The notes under the pieces are model-generated. The model searched no databases. It had not been told where the DNA came from and saw nothing but the letters and a program-made list of their open reading frames with translations. This document shows positions 48,351-57,635 of a stretch of 64,000 nucleotides of DNA, piece after piece. The stretch spans positions 1 through 64,000 of the forward strand of contig NZ_JWIF01000056.1 in the NCBI RefSeq assembly GCF_000812685.1, in the 5' to 3' direction. The number at the start of each line of letters is the position of its first letter. Positions within the stretch are counted from its first letter, which is position 1. The DNA comes from Halocynthiibacter namhaensis. Lineage in GTDB: Bacteria > Pseudomonadota > Alphaproteobacteria > Rhodobacterales > Rhodobacteraceae. A program made the position numbers and the translations under genes.

Positions 48351-48662
48351 TTATTTGTCTGATGCGTCTTCAGATGCCAATTGGCTTGCGAACCAAGCGA
48401 CTGCAACAGCGTTTGCGCCGCCTTTGGAAGACGCAGTCACGCCAACAACTGGGTTTGCTTGGGTTTCGATGCCGGTGCCCGCCTCTGCTGCGAGATCTGC
48501 AAAGATTTCAACAGCCTCGGAAGTGATCGGTGTGTGGCTGTCCAGGACAACGGCTTCGATGCCGGTGTTGTCTTGTGCGAAATGGGCTTCGACGTCTTTG
48601 GCGCCAGCAAAAGCAGGAGCGGCAACAGTCAGGGCGAGGATGGATGCGATTACGATTTTCAT
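48351..48662 (-). CDS. Small exported protein of unknown function
   Basis: 103 residues from the ATG at 48662, preceded by AAGGAAC. A clear signal peptide (1-19, ending AFA) leaves a mature part of about 84 residues that is acidic and rich in Ala, Thr and Val, with no cysteine. No family recognised. It has its own terminator and more than 200 bases upstream without a gene, so it is probably transcribed alone. Probably periplasmic. Confidence 0.7.
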   Translation of the reverse strand: MKIVIASILALTVAAPAFAGAKDVEAHFAQDNTGIEAVVLDSHTPITSEAVEIFADLAAEAGTGIETQANPVVGVTASSKGGANAVAVAWFASQLASEDASDK

Positions 48663-48842
48663 TTTATGTTCCTTACGGGTCTGGGTTCGTTTGTTTCGGT
48701 GGAAGTCTTTGTGCTTCCGATGAGATTGATTTAGGTCCGAACAATCTGGGTTACAACACACAGAACCGTGATAATGGTCGCATTACTGTTCACACACGCA
48801 CACAAGGCTGTGACCAAGAAAAACAACACCAAACCTTGAAAT

Positions 48843-48870
48843 GAAAAAGACCCCGGATCTCGCCGAGGCC
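48843..48870 (-). terminator. Intrinsic terminator after the fatty-acid-hydroxylase gene
   Basis: On the minus strand GGCCTCGG, a six-base loop and CCGGGGTC (48849-48870) pair over 8 bp counting two G-U pairs, followed by TTTTTC. It lies 21 bases past the stop of the gene at 48892. Confidence 0.6.
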
Positions 48871-48891
48871 TTCGCAATAATATCTGTGCGC

Positions 48892-49881
48892 CTACTTTTG
48901 ATACATCCGCTTTTTGCGTGCACGGGTTTCGCCGGTGGCCTCTGATGATCCGTCATGAAACGTACCAAACCAACGATCCCAGGGCATTTCCTGATTGCCA
49001 TAATTGCATTCATAATACCGATGATGCAGCTGATGGTAAAACGTGCCCAGCGCCAATTTTCGTTTATCTTTCACCAATAGGTCTTCATAGCCCGTGTGAC
49101 TCATGGCGGCACCTGGCCCCTGAAACACAATATGAAAGATCAGATGCAGCGGGTGGCTTGGCACAATCCAATGCACACATAACGTCGTCAGATAGATGAA
49201 GTGTTCAATCGGATGCATGGAAAAGCCGCTCCAGGGTCCGATATTCACATTGCGATGGTGAAGCGCATGCACCCGTTGATACAGAAACGGCTGATGCAGC
49301 AGGCGATGCACCCAGTAGAAATGGAATGCTGACCACATGGGAAGAATAATCAGGAAGGCGATGAACCAAATCGGGTTTTCCGTGAAAGTGATCGTCGGCG
49401 TGTATCCATTCGCCATAAGCCACATGGTGACAACCTGAAACCCCGTCAACTGCAACACGCCGGACCCAAGCGACCAGAACATATTGTCGGTTACTTGATC
49501 CTTGAAGTTCCACAACGCATTGTTCTTGCCCTGATCGCGGCGTTCAAACTTCAGCTTCTTACCTTGACCTTTGCGCATGTAGAAATACCAATGCAAACCA
49601 CCAGCCGTGACAAAGATGATCGCGAAATTCACCAGATAAACCTGGAAGATCCAACCAAAGGCGAAACTCTGCGCCGCTTCCAGCGATGGATAGCACAGAT
49701 ACCACAACCCAATGGCCGCGATGACCATCAACACGCGTTCCGACAAAGTCAGCCAATGGCGCGCCAACCACCCAGCAAGATAAGCAGGATTTGGTGGCCA
49801 CTTAAAGATCGACGGATCTTCCAAGGGCAAGTCTGGGTGATAATTCCAGTCGCGGCTCATGTCTTCTTGTTGTTCACTCAT
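48892..49881 (-). CDS. Sterol desaturase / fatty acid hydroxylase family protein
   Basis: 329 residues with several membrane helices. The di-iron histidine clusters HFYWVHRLLH, HALHHR and HQLHHRYYECNYG define the fatty acid hydroxylase superfamily, which inserts oxygen or double bonds into lipids at the inner membrane. The lipid substrate cannot be read from sequence. The gene starts 8 bases after the aldolase-like gene, so the two are cotranscribed. Confidence 0.88.
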   Translation of the reverse strand: MSEQQEDMSRDWNYHPDLPLEDPSIFKWPPNPAYLAGWLARHWLTLSERVLMVIAAIGLWYLCYPSLEAAQSFAFGWIFQVYLVNFAIIFVTAGGLHWYFYMRKGQGKKLKFERRDQGKNNALWNFKDQVTDNMFWSLGSGVLQLTGFQVVTMWLMANGYTPTITFTENPIWFIAFLIILPMWSAFHFYWVHRLLHQPFLYQRVHALHHRNVNIGPWSGFSMHPIEHFIYLTTLCVHWIVPSHPLHLIFHIVFQGPGAAMSHTGYEDLLVKDKRKLALGTFYHQLHHRYYECNYGNQEMPWDRWFGTFHDGSSEATGETRARKKRMYQK

Positions 49882-49889
49882 GTCACACC

Positions 49890-50645
49890 TCAGGACGCAT
49901 AGTCAGAATTTTCATGATCAAGGATCGCCTTGAGTTCCGCCAAATGGCGCGCGGATTGATCGGGGTAATCTTCCAATTCTTGCGCGGTCTTCTCGGCGAC
50001 CTCATCGGACAACACCCGCAAAGGCACACCACATTGCAGCGCACGAATGTAGGTTTCAGCAGCGCGCTCAAAGTAATACAGCCGATTAAACGTGTCCGCG
50101 ACGGAACTGCCGATGATCAACACACCATGATTGCCCATAATCATCGTCTTAACTTTGGGGTCCGTTAGCATCCCCGCGCAGCGCATGCCTTCTTCTTCAA
50201 AGGCAAGCCCGCCAAATTCTTCATCAATCACATAGCGATTGTAAAAGGTCGCCGTGTTCTGATCGATCGGCAAAAGCGCGCTATCCTGCAAGCAGGCCAA
50301 AACCGTTGCGTGGATTGAATGCACATGCATAAGGCAACGCGCGTGGGGCACCAGGCGGTGAATGGATCCATGCAAACCCCAAGCGGTGGGATCCGGTGCA
50401 TTGGGCGTATCCAATGTATTGGGATCATTCGCATCCAGATGCAGTAAATCCGATGCTTTCACCCGCGAAAAATGCACCTGATTGGGGTTCATCAGAAATT
50501 CGGACCCGTCCTCATTCACCGCAAGACTGAAATGGTTCGCCACCGCTTCATGCATATCAAGGCGCGCGGTCCATCGAAAGGCGGCCGCCATATCAACGCG
50601 TTCCTGCCAGTGGCTCATGTTGGGGTGAAGTTTGGTTGCGGTCAT
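49890..50645 (-). CDS. Class II aldolase/adducin family protein
   Basis: 251 residues from the ATG at 50645, preceded by GGAGAG. The fold's metal ligands are seen in LMHVHSIHA and the distal NHGVLIIG; EAVANHFSLAV matches the family N terminus. Members cleave or epimerise sugar phosphates or act on related substrates. Length fits the stand-alone type. Divergent from the LysR gene across a 102-base region with a palindromic site, so it may be under LysR control. Confidence 0.87.
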   Translation of the reverse strand: MTATKLHPNMSHWQERVDMAAAFRWTARLDMHEAVANHFSLAVNEDGSEFLMNPNQVHFSRVKASDLLHLDANDPNTLDTPNAPDPTAWGLHGSIHRLVPHARCLMHVHSIHATVLACLQDSALLPIDQNTATFYNRYVIDEEFGGLAFEEEGMRCAGMLTDPKVKTMIMGNHGVLIIGSSVADTFNRLYYFERAAETYIRALQCGVPLRVLSDEVAEKTAQELEDYPDQSARHLAELKAILDHENSDYAS

Positions 50646-50718
50646 TGCTCTCTCCTGTGGTTCAAGCAACCTGCGGCCATAGGATTTTCTTTACCAACGA
50701 AAAAAACAAGGGCATGGT

Positions 50719-50733
50719 ATTAGTCTGACTAAT
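50719..50733. promoter_or_regulatory. Candidate LysR-regulator binding site
   Basis: ATTAGT-CTG-ACTAAT is a perfect inverted repeat, 15 bases before the LysR gene start and 74 bases before the divergent aldolase-like gene. It contains T-N11-A and two inverted CTAAT cores; CTAAT is the known recognition core of E. coli GcvA, which this regulator resembles. Confidence 0.5.
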
Positions 50734-50747
50734 GCCCGGATTATGCA

Positions 50748-51635
50748 ATGAAACCCACCCTGCCCCCTTTAAATTGGTTGCGCGCCTTTGATGCGGCCGC
50801 CCGGCATCTGTCATTCACCGCAGCAGCCGGCGAATTGAACATGACCCAAAGTGCGGTAAGTCAGCAGATCAAATCGCTGGAGGGGTTTCTGGGCCGGCCC
50901 TTATTTTATCGCCTCTCACGTCGGCTTGAACTGACCGAGGCGGGGAACCTATATCTGCCATGGGTGCAGGACAGTTTCCGCGTGCTGACCCAAGGCACAG
51001 AGGCCGTGCTTGGCCCCGCGCGCGAGAAAACCCTGCAAATAGTGTCTAACCTTGCCTTTACGGTACATTTCCTGACACCACGCTTGCCGGAGTTCTATCA
51101 ACGCCACCCAGATATTCGCCTAAATTTCACGACACCCATCTGGCACCTTGATCATTCCTCTCAATCCGCCGACCTAGAGATCCGCTTTGACCGCACGCCA
51201 GACGCGGCCACCCTATGCGAAACTCTGTTTGAACCGCATTACTTCCCGATCTGCGCCCCCCATGACCCGGTCACAGCCGACACATTGTTTGATCGGCCAT
51301 TGTTTGACTGCGCGGGGCTTCTATGCGGCTGGGACAGTTGGTTGAAAGCCACCGGGCGCGAACTGCCCGACAGCGCCCATCTGACCTGGGCCAGCACCTA
51401 TGCCGTAAGTTTCGCCGCAGCCATGGCGGGCAGCGGCCTTGCGATTGGGCATGACATCTTGGTTGCTGATCTATTGCGCGAGGGGCGATTGAAGCGTCCG
51501 TTTAAACATGTCGAATCCATGACAGAAGCCTATTATCTCATTCATCCCTCAGGGCAGGTCGCCAATCGCGAAGCACAGTTTTTCGCAGACTGGCTGAAGG
51601 AGCAAATCAGGGGGTTGAACCTTTCCGCATTCTGA
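50748..51635 (+). CDS. LysR family regulator, GcvA-like
   Basis: 295 residues. N-terminal helix-turn-helix (RAFDAAARHLSFTAAAGELN; TQSAVSQQIKSLE, about 11-45) and a C-terminal substrate-binding domain (about 90-290). The wording of the N terminus, PPLNWLRAFDAAARHLSF, is that of the GcvA subgroup. It lies 13 bases before the adenine deaminase gene and divergent from the aldolase-like gene, so it may control either or both. Inducer unknown. Confidence 0.9.
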   Translation: MKPTLPPLNWLRAFDAAARHLSFTAAAGELNMTQSAVSQQIKSLEGFLGRPLFYRLSRRLELTEAGNLYLPWVQDSFRVLTQGTEAVLGPAREKTLQIVSNLAFTVHFLTPRLPEFYQRHPDIRLNFTTPIWHLDHSSQSADLEIRFDRTPDAATLCETLFEPHYFPICAPHDPVTADTLFDRPLFDCAGLLCGWDSWLKATGRELPDSAHLTWASTYAVSFAAAMAGSGLAIGHDILVADLLREGRLKRPFKHVESMTEAYYLIHPSGQVANREAQFFADWLKEQIRGLNLSAF

Positions 51636-51648
51636 TAACAATTGGTTC

Positions 51649-53457
51649 ATGGAAACAACGACATTCAAAACATGGCCCGAATCTGCAGCCCGCCTGGTGG
51701 CAGTTGCAGCGGGCAGAGACGCCGCCGACACAGTTATTAAGGGCGGCAAATGGGTCAACGTGCACACCCGCGAAGTGCTCGACAATCATGACATCGCAAT
51801 CGCTGATGGCCGTTTCGCCTTTTGTGGACCGGACGCAAGCCATTGTATTGGCGACAAAACCGAGGTGATCGAGGCAAACGGTGCCTATATGATCCCCGGC
51901 CTTTGTGACGCGCATATGCATATCGAAAGCGGCATGCTGACGCCCGCCGAATTCACCCGCGCGGTTGCCCCACATGGCACAACCACCATGTTCACCGACC
52001 CACATGAGATCGCCAATGTCTTGGGCCTTGAAGGTGTGCGTTTGATGCATGACGAGGCGATGTTGCAGCCCGTCAACCTCTATACCCAGATGCCATCCTG
52101 CGCGCCTTCAGCGCCTGGGCTTGAAACCACAGGCTTTGAAATCACCCCGGATGACGTGGCCGAGGCCATGCATTGGCCCGGCATCATTGGTCTGGGCGAG
52201 ATGATGAACTTTCCCGGCGTGATCAATGGTGATCCCAAGATGCTGGCGGAAATCGCCGCCACGCAAAACGCGGGCAAAACCGTGGGTGGTCATTATGCGT
52301 CACCTGATCTCGGTATTCCCTTCCACGCCTACGCCGCGGGCGGTCCTGCGGATGACCACGAGGGCACCTGCGAAGCCGACGCCATTGCCCGCGTGCGCCA
52401 AGGGATGCGCCATATGATGCGCTTGGGGTCTGCTTGGTATGATGTGGAAACACAGATTACAGCGGTCACCGAAAAGGGTTTAGACCCGCGTAATTTCATT
52501 CTGTGTACCGATGATTGTCACTCGGGAACACTTGTGAACGATGGTCACATGAACCGCGTTGTGCGCCATGCGATTGAATGTGGTTGTGATCCTTTGATCG
52601 CCCTGCAAATGGCCACGATCAACACTGCCACGCATTTTGGGTTGGAACGTGAACTTGGGTCCATCGCACCGGGGCGTCGTGCGGATGTGATCCTGACAAC
52701 TGATCTAAAGACACTGCCAATCGACACGGTCATCGCGCGCGGCAAAATCATCGCAAAACAGGGTCTAATGCTGGCTGAATGCCCACATTTGACATGGCCT
52801 GACCATGCACGCGACACCGTCAACATGGCACGTGACCTGTCAGCAGGGGATTTCATCATCACCGCCCCCGAAGGCGCAAATCACGTCACTGCCAACATCA
52901 TTGGCGTCGTTGAAAACCAAGCCCCCACCAAGGCCCTGCAAATGGAGTTGCCCGTGGTAGATGGCGAGATCAAAGGCGATCTTGCGCAAGATGTGTGCCA
53001 GATTTCCCTTGTGGAACGTCATCGCGCAACCGGCGGTGTGACCAATGCGCTGGTGTCCGGGTTTGGATATACGGGCAATATGGCGATGGCCTCGACCGTG
53101 GCGCATGACAGCCACCATATGATCGTGATTGGCACCAGCCAAGATGACATGGCCAAAGCCACCAACCGCCTGCGCGAAGTCGGTGGCGGCGTGGTCATTT
53201 TCAAGGATGGTAAGGAGTTGTCCTTGGTCGAATTGCCCATCGCTGGCCTCATGTCAGACAGCCCCGCATCAGAAGTTGCCAAAAAAGCCGAAGCTTTGGG
53301 CGACGCCATGCGCGCCTGTGGTTGCACCTTGAACAACGCCTATATGCAGCATTCCCTGTTGGCGCTTGTTGTTATCCCCGAGATGCGGATCTCTGATCTG
53401 GGTCTGGTGGACGTGCGCACATTCGAATTGATACCGCTGTTTGAAGAAGGACAATAA
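51649..53457 (+). CDS. ade: Adenine deaminase
   Basis: 602 residues of the amidohydrolase superfamily. DAHMHIESGM (His89, His91), GTTTMFTDPHEIANV, GLGEMMNFPG, and CTDDCHSGTLVNDGHMNRVV are the conserved metal and substrate segments of microbial adenine deaminase. It converts adenine to hypoxanthine plus ammonia. The AMP nucleosidase gene starts two bases after its stop, so the product of one enzyme is the substrate of the other. Confidence 0.95.
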   Translation: METTTFKTWPESAARLVAVAAGRDAADTVIKGGKWVNVHTREVLDNHDIAIADGRFAFCGPDASHCIGDKTEVIEANGAYMIPGLCDAHMHIESGMLTPAEFTRAVAPHGTTTMFTDPHEIANVLGLEGVRLMHDEAMLQPVNLYTQMPSCAPSAPGLETTGFEITPDDVAEAMHWPGIIGLGEMMNFPGVINGDPKMLAEIAATQNAGKTVGGHYASPDLGIPFHAYAAGGPADDHEGTCEADAIARVRQGMRHMMRLGSAWYDVETQITAVTEKGLDPRNFILCTDDCHSGTLVNDGHMNRVVRHAIECGCDPLIALQMATINTATHFGLERELGSIAPGRRADVILTTDLKTLPIDTVIARGKIIAKQGLMLAECPHLTWPDHARDTVNMARDLSAGDFIITAPEGANHVTANIIGVVENQAPTKALQMELPVVDGEIKGDLAQDVCQISLVERHRATGGVTNALVSGFGYTGNMAMASTVAHDSHHMIVIGTSQDDMAKATNRLREVGGGVVIFKDGKELSLVELPIAGLMSDSPASEVAKKAEALGDAMRACGCTLNNAYMQHSLLALVVIPEMRISDLGLVDVRTFELIPLFEEGQ

Positions 53458-53459
53458 TA

Positions 53460-54941
53460 ATGACAGCCAATCCTGAACTTTCGGTGCAATCTCCACCGAC
53501 ACCCGCCCCCAAATCATTCACCGACGCTAAGAAAGCCGTCGCATATCTTTGTGAGTTATACGAATCCGGAACTCGTTTTCTGTGTGACCGCTTTTCCGCC
53601 CATGTTGCCGGTCCGCGTCCAGACGAACGTTTTCGCGCCTGGTACCCTGAGATCCGTATAAAGACGACAAGCTATGCCCAAGCCGACACGCGCTTGGCCT
53701 TCGGACATGTCTCTAACCCCGGCGAATACACGACAACTGTCACCCGTCCGGATTTGTTTCGCGCCTATCTGGAAAGTCAGATTGGCCTGTTACTTTGCTG
53801 TCATAGCGTGCCTGTCACCATTGGTATTTCCGACACCCCCATTCCCGTGCATTTCGCCGTTCTAAACGACGCAAATGTCACTGTGCCCCAAGGCGGGGCA
53901 ATGGAATATCCCCTGCGTGACATCTTTGACGTGCCTGATTTGGCAACCACCAATGATGACATCGTGAATGGAACAAGTTCCCCGCATGCGGATGGGTCTT
54001 TGCCGCTGGCGCCTTTCACAGCCCAGCGCGTGGATTATTCATTGGCGCGGCTCGCGCATTACACCGCAACTGATCCCGAGCATTTCCAAAACCATGTCTT
54101 GTTCACCAACTATCAGTTCTACGTGTCAGAATTCGAAGCCTATGCCCGTGAAATGCTGGCCGATCCAGAAAGCGGCTACACCAGTTTTGTATCCACCGGG
54201 AATATCGAAATCACCAAGGCGGACGAAGATTGCCCACATCCCAGCAAACTGCCGCAAATGCCAACCTATCACCTAAAGCGCCCTGACGGCGGCGGCATTA
54301 CACTTGTGAACATCGGCGTTGGCCCGTCAAACGCCAAGACCGCCACCGATCACATCGCCGTTTTGCGGCCCCATGCTTGGCTGATGGTTGGGCATTGCGC
54401 GGGCCTGCGCAACACCCAAGCGCTTGGTGACTTTGTACTGGCGCATTCTTACCTGCGCGAAGACCACGTTTTGGATGACGATCTGCCCGTCTGGGTGCCC
54501 ATCCCCCCCTTGGCCGAGGTACAGGTCGCATTGGAACAAGCCGTTGCGGACGTCACGCAGTTGGAAGGCTATGAATTGAAACGTCTAATGCGGACGGGAA
54601 CGGTTGCCACCATTGACAATCGCAACTGGGAACTACGTGATCAGTCTGGTCCTGTGCAGCGCCTGTCACAATCGCGCGCGGTTGCCCTTGATATGGAAAG
54701 CGCCACAATCGCCGCCAATGGATTTCGCTTTCGGGTGCCTTATGGAACCCTGCTGTGTGTCAGTGACAAACCCCTTCATGGTGAATTGAAATTACCGGGC
54801 ATGGCGTCTGATTTTTACACCACTCAGGTGTCTCGACATCTAAAAATCGGCATTCGTGCAATGGAAATGATCCGTGAAATGCCGCTTGAACGCATCCATT
54901 CGCGCAAACTGAGGAGCTTTGAGGAGACCGCTTTCCTCTAA
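53460..54941 (+). CDS. amn: AMP nucleosidase
   Basis: 493 residues, near the 484 of E. coli. The N-terminal AMP nucleosidase domain (YLCELYESGTRFLCDRFSAH) precedes a nucleoside-phosphorylase-like C-terminal domain (GVGPSNAKTATDHIAVLRPH; VGHCAGLRN; VALDMESATIAANG; LCVSDKPLHGELK). It splits AMP into adenine and ribose 5-phosphate. AAGGA precedes the ATG. With ade it forms a route from AMP to hypoxanthine. Confidence 0.95.
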   Translation: MTANPELSVQSPPTPAPKSFTDAKKAVAYLCELYESGTRFLCDRFSAHVAGPRPDERFRAWYPEIRIKTTSYAQADTRLAFGHVSNPGEYTTTVTRPDLFRAYLESQIGLLLCCHSVPVTIGISDTPIPVHFAVLNDANVTVPQGGAMEYPLRDIFDVPDLATTNDDIVNGTSSPHADGSLPLAPFTAQRVDYSLARLAHYTATDPEHFQNHVLFTNYQFYVSEFEAYAREMLADPESGYTSFVSTGNIEITKADEDCPHPSKLPQMPTYHLKRPDGGGITLVNIGVGPSNAKTATDHIAVLRPHAWLMVGHCAGLRNTQALGDFVLAHSYLREDHVLDDDLPVWVPIPPLAEVQVALEQAVADVTQLEGYELKRLMRTGTVATIDNRNWELRDQSGPVQRLSQSRAVALDMESATIAANGFRFRVPYGTLLCVSDKPLHGELKLPGMASDFYTTQVSRHLKIGIRAMEMIREMPLERIHSRKLRSFEETAFL

Positions 54942-55008
54942 AACACCCCATTTACGGCGAAATCTTGCCAAAATACCTGAAAAAGTTGACTTTTGGGATC
55001 ACTAATCG

Positions 55009-55026
55009 TTGTGTCACTCGACACAA
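55009..55026. promoter_or_regulatory. Inverted repeat upstream of the HU gene
   Basis: TTGTGT and ACACAA, six bases apart, form a perfect 6-bp dyad 57 bases before the HU start. TTGACT at 54986-54991 could be the -35 of the promoter, placing this dyad over the -10 region; no convincing -10 is seen. Confidence 0.35.
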
Positions 55027-55082
55027 TCCCTTTAAATGCCTGCAATCACGCCCGAACAGGGCAATAACGAGGAGAGAATTAC

Positions 55083-55370
55083 ATGTCTAAACCAATGACG
55101 AAGACCCAACTGGTAGCTGCACTCGCAGAAGAAATGGGCGCAGACAAAAAAGCTGCTTCTGGCGCACTTGATGCCGTAATCGCAGTGATCACCAGTGAAG
55201 TTTCCGGCGGCGGTGCCGTTACTCTCCCTGGCGTTGGCAAAATCTATTGCCGTGAACGTCCAGAGCGCATGGTTCGCAACCCAGCAACGGGTGAGCAGAT
55301 CCAAAAAGAAGCTGACAAGGTTGTGAAAATGACCATCGCGAAAGCGCTGAAAGACAGCGTTAACGCCTGA
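55083..55370 (+). CDS. hup: HU-family DNA-binding protein
   Basis: 95 residues. The HU/IHF fold is visible: MTKTQLVAALAEEMG, the dimer core, and the DNA-binding arm with RERPERMVRNPATGEQI. It has KIYCRERPER where classical HU has F-V-RERAAR-like wording, and a slightly longer N terminus. HU bends and compacts DNA. GAGGAG precedes the ATG, and a strong terminator follows 40 bases after the stop, so it is transcribed alone. Confidence 0.9.
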   Translation: MSKPMTKTQLVAALAEEMGADKKAASGALDAVIAVITSEVSGGGAVTLPGVGKIYCRERPERMVRNPATGEQIQKEADKVVKMTIAKALKDSVNA

Positions 55371-55405
55371 TTTGGCTTGCGGCCCTCGGGCACGCAGATA
55401 ATAGT

Positions 55406-55440
55406 GAAAAGGTCGCCCATTTTGGCGGCCTTTTTTCTTT
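55406..55440 (+). terminator. Intrinsic terminator of the HU gene
   Basis: AGGTCGCC (55410-55417) and GGCGGCCT (55424-55431) pair over 8 bp (one G-U) and are followed by TTTTTTCTTTT on the plus strand. Confidence 0.8.
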
Positions 55441-55459
55441 TCCGAAAGGGAACACGATT

Positions 55460-56332
55460 ATGGATCTACGCGCTGTCTTGATGGGGCTGGCATTTGCCTT
55501 CATGTGGTCGTCGGCCTTTACGTCTGCGCGTATTCTTGTCGAACTCGCCCCACCCCTAACCGCACTTGCCGTGCGCTTTGCTGCATCTGGTACGCTTGCG
55601 ATGTTGATCGCTTGGTATATGGGGCAGAACTTTCAGCTGACACGGGGACAATGGAAAGCAACTATCGTCTTTGGCATTTGTCAGAACGCGCTATATCTTG
55701 GCCTGAACTTCGTTGCCATGCAGTGGATCCAAGCCTCTGTTGCTGCCATCGTTGCCTCGACCATGCCTTTGATCGCCGCGTTCCTCGGCTGGGTCATCTT
55801 CCGCGAAAAACTTGCGCCGCTTGCCCTGCTGGGCCTATTGGCTGGCGTTGCCGGTGTCAGCATCATCATGGCCGGGCGGATTTCAGGTGAAGGCATCGAC
55901 ATCACGGGCGTGATCTTCTGCGTCATTGGCGCGTTTGGCCTTGCCATTGCGACATTATCTGTGCGCGGCGCGCTGGCAGGTGGCAATATGATGATGATTG
56001 TTGGCCTACAGATGTGGATTGGTTCCATCATTCTAGGCATCATCGGCCTCGCGACAGAAACCCAGTTCCTGATCTTCAATCAATCATTGGTCTTGGCTTT
56101 TTCCTATACCACGCTTGTGCCAGGCCTTGCTGCCACCTTCATCTGGTTCGCCCTTGTGGCGCGCATTGGTGCTGTGCGGGCGTCAGTCTTTCATTTTCTC
56201 AACCCGTTCCTCGGCGTCGCTGTTGCCGCCGTCATCCTTGGGGAACGTCTTGGATTTATGGATGTCATTGGGGTCGCGGTCATCACGGGTGCCATCATTA
56301 TGGTTCAAATGTCAAAGAACCCCACATCCTAA
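55460..56332 (+). CDS. EamA family transporter
   Basis: 290 residues with about ten hydrophobic helices in two repeats. FAFMWSSAFTSARILVELAP opens the first repeat and FIWFALVARIGAVRASVFHF marks the second, with FLGVAVAAVILGERL near the end; these are the EamA/DMT signatures. Such proteins export metabolites or amino acids across the inner membrane; the substrate is not readable. AAAGGGA precedes the start. Confidence 0.88.
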   Translation: MDLRAVLMGLAFAFMWSSAFTSARILVELAPPLTALAVRFAASGTLAMLIAWYMGQNFQLTRGQWKATIVFGICQNALYLGLNFVAMQWIQASVAAIVASTMPLIAAFLGWVIFREKLAPLALLGLLAGVAGVSIIMAGRISGEGIDITGVIFCVIGAFGLAIATLSVRGALAGGNMMMIVGLQMWIGSIILGIIGLATETQFLIFNQSLVLAFSYTTLVPGLAATFIWFALVARIGAVRASVFHFLNPFLGVAVAAVILGERLGFMDVIGVAVITGAIIMVQMSKNPTS

Positions 56333-56379
56333 CGCGAACGTGAGATGACATTACATCGATCCCCCGTCACAAATGGCGC

Positions 56380-57093
56380 ATGGAACTTATTTTTGCATAT
56401 GGCGCGGGTCTTCTGACGCTGATCAATCCCTGTGTTTTACCGGTTTTACCGATCGTTCTGGCCGGTGGTTTGCAAAACCATCGCCACGCCCCCGCCGTGA
56501 TCGCCCTTGGCATGTCATTAAGCTTTGTGATCTTGGGCCTTGGCGTCGCGGCCCTTGGTTTCACCCTTGGTATTCGCGCCGATGACATCGCGCGTTATGC
56601 TGCGATTGCGATGATCCTCTTTGGGGTCATCATGCTGGTGCCGCGTTTTGGCACGTTTTTCACTGGCGCAACCGCTGGCGTGGCTGCGCGTGCTGATGGG
56701 CAAATCGATAGCGTTCAAAATGATGGGTTGCGCGGGCAATTCCTGGGCGGCGCTTTGCTTGGTGCCGTCTGGAGCCCCTGCATCGGCCCCACTCTTGGCG
56801 GCGCTGTGGCCCTTGCATCCCAAGGGGAAAGCCTGCTGCGCGCCGGGTTTATCATGGTGTTTTTCGCCCTTGGCGTTTCCACGCTGATCCTGCTTCTTGG
56901 TTATGGTGCACGCGCCGCTTTGATGCGTCGCCAAGCGATGTTGCGCCGTATTGCGACTGTCTCTAAGCCCTTGATGGGGATCGTGTTTATCCTTGTCGGC
57001 ACGGCAATCCTACTGAAGTGGCACCACATTGCCGAAGCTTGGGCTTTGCAAAACCTCCCCTATTGGCTGGCCGATCTTTCCGTCGCTCTTTAA
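56380..57093 (+). CDS. CcdA-like thiol-disulfide transmembrane protein
   Basis: 237 residues with six membrane helices. The paired cysteines in INPCVLPVLP and WSPCIGPTLG are those of the CcdA/DsbD-beta family, which carries reducing power from cytoplasmic thioredoxin to the periplasm. A gene for an exported thioredoxin-like protein follows 15 bases later and is its probable electron acceptor. Confidence 0.88.
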   Translation: MELIFAYGAGLLTLINPCVLPVLPIVLAGGLQNHRHAPAVIALGMSLSFVILGLGVAALGFTLGIRADDIARYAAIAMILFGVIMLVPRFGTFFTGATAGVAARADGQIDSVQNDGLRGQFLGGALLGAVWSPCIGPTLGGAVALASQGESLLRAGFIMVFFALGVSTLILLLGYGARAALMRRQAMLRRIATVSKPLMGIVFILVGTAILLKWHHIAEAWALQNLPYWLADLSVAL

Positions 57094-57108
57094 ACAAAGG
57101 ACACTCTC

Positions 57109-57516
57109 ATGAACCGTCGCACTTTCCTCATGACCACCGCTGCCGCGGCCCTAATACCAGGTCTTGCCGCTGCCGCACAGCATTACACCCCGGGCCTTGT
57201 GGATACCCTGCTTGCCGAGGGAAAAACCGTTTTCATCGACTTCAAAACCGATTGGTGCACCACTTGTGCTGCCCAGGAACGCGTTATTGGTGGGCTGCTC
57301 AGCAACAATGCTGCTTATAGCGAAAATATCGCTTTTGTGAATGTGAATTGGGACCATTACGCCGATGACGAACTGTCGCTGCGCCTGCGTATCCCACGCC
57401 GTTCCACCCTTGTTGTGCTGAAAGGCGACGCGGAATTGGGCCGGGTTGTTGCAGGAACGTCCATGAGTCAGATAAAAGATCTGATGGACACAGCATTGGC
57501 GGCGGCAACAGCCTAA
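57109..57516 (+). CDS. Exported thioredoxin-like protein
   Basis: 135 residues. An Arg-Arg signal ([14 protein letters not shown], to about residue 22) suggests Tat or Sec export. The thioredoxin fold has [16 protein letters not shown], a CxxC centre with Thr-Thr between the cysteines, and a cis-Pro region at [11 protein letters not shown]. Partner of the CcdA-like protein just upstream; together they probably keep some periplasmic thiols reduced. The target is unknown. Confidence 0.85.
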   Translation: MNRRTFLMTTAAAALIPGLAAAAQHYTPGLVDTLLAEGKTVFIDFKTDWCTTCAAQERVIGGLLSNNAAYSENIAFVNVNWDHYADDELSLRLRIPRRSTLVVLKGDAELGRVVAGTSMSQIKDLMDTALAAATA

Positions 57517-57542
57517 GTCACCCATATTGGGATCAAAATCAC

Positions 57543-57573
57543 GGGCTTCCCTTTTTCGGGGTGGCCCTTTTTT
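57543..57573 (+). terminator. Intrinsic terminator of the CcdA-thioredoxin pair
   Basis: GGGCTTCCC (57543-57551) and the GGGGTGGCCC segment (57558-57567) pair with one mismatch and are followed by TTTTTTA. It overlaps the upstream in-frame extension of aroC and so supports the later aroC start. Confidence 0.65.
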
Positions 57574-57635
57574 ATGCTGGGCCTTTTCCATGCCCCGTTT
57601 TCCGGGTACAGACAGAAAAGACGAGGAGCGCAGCC

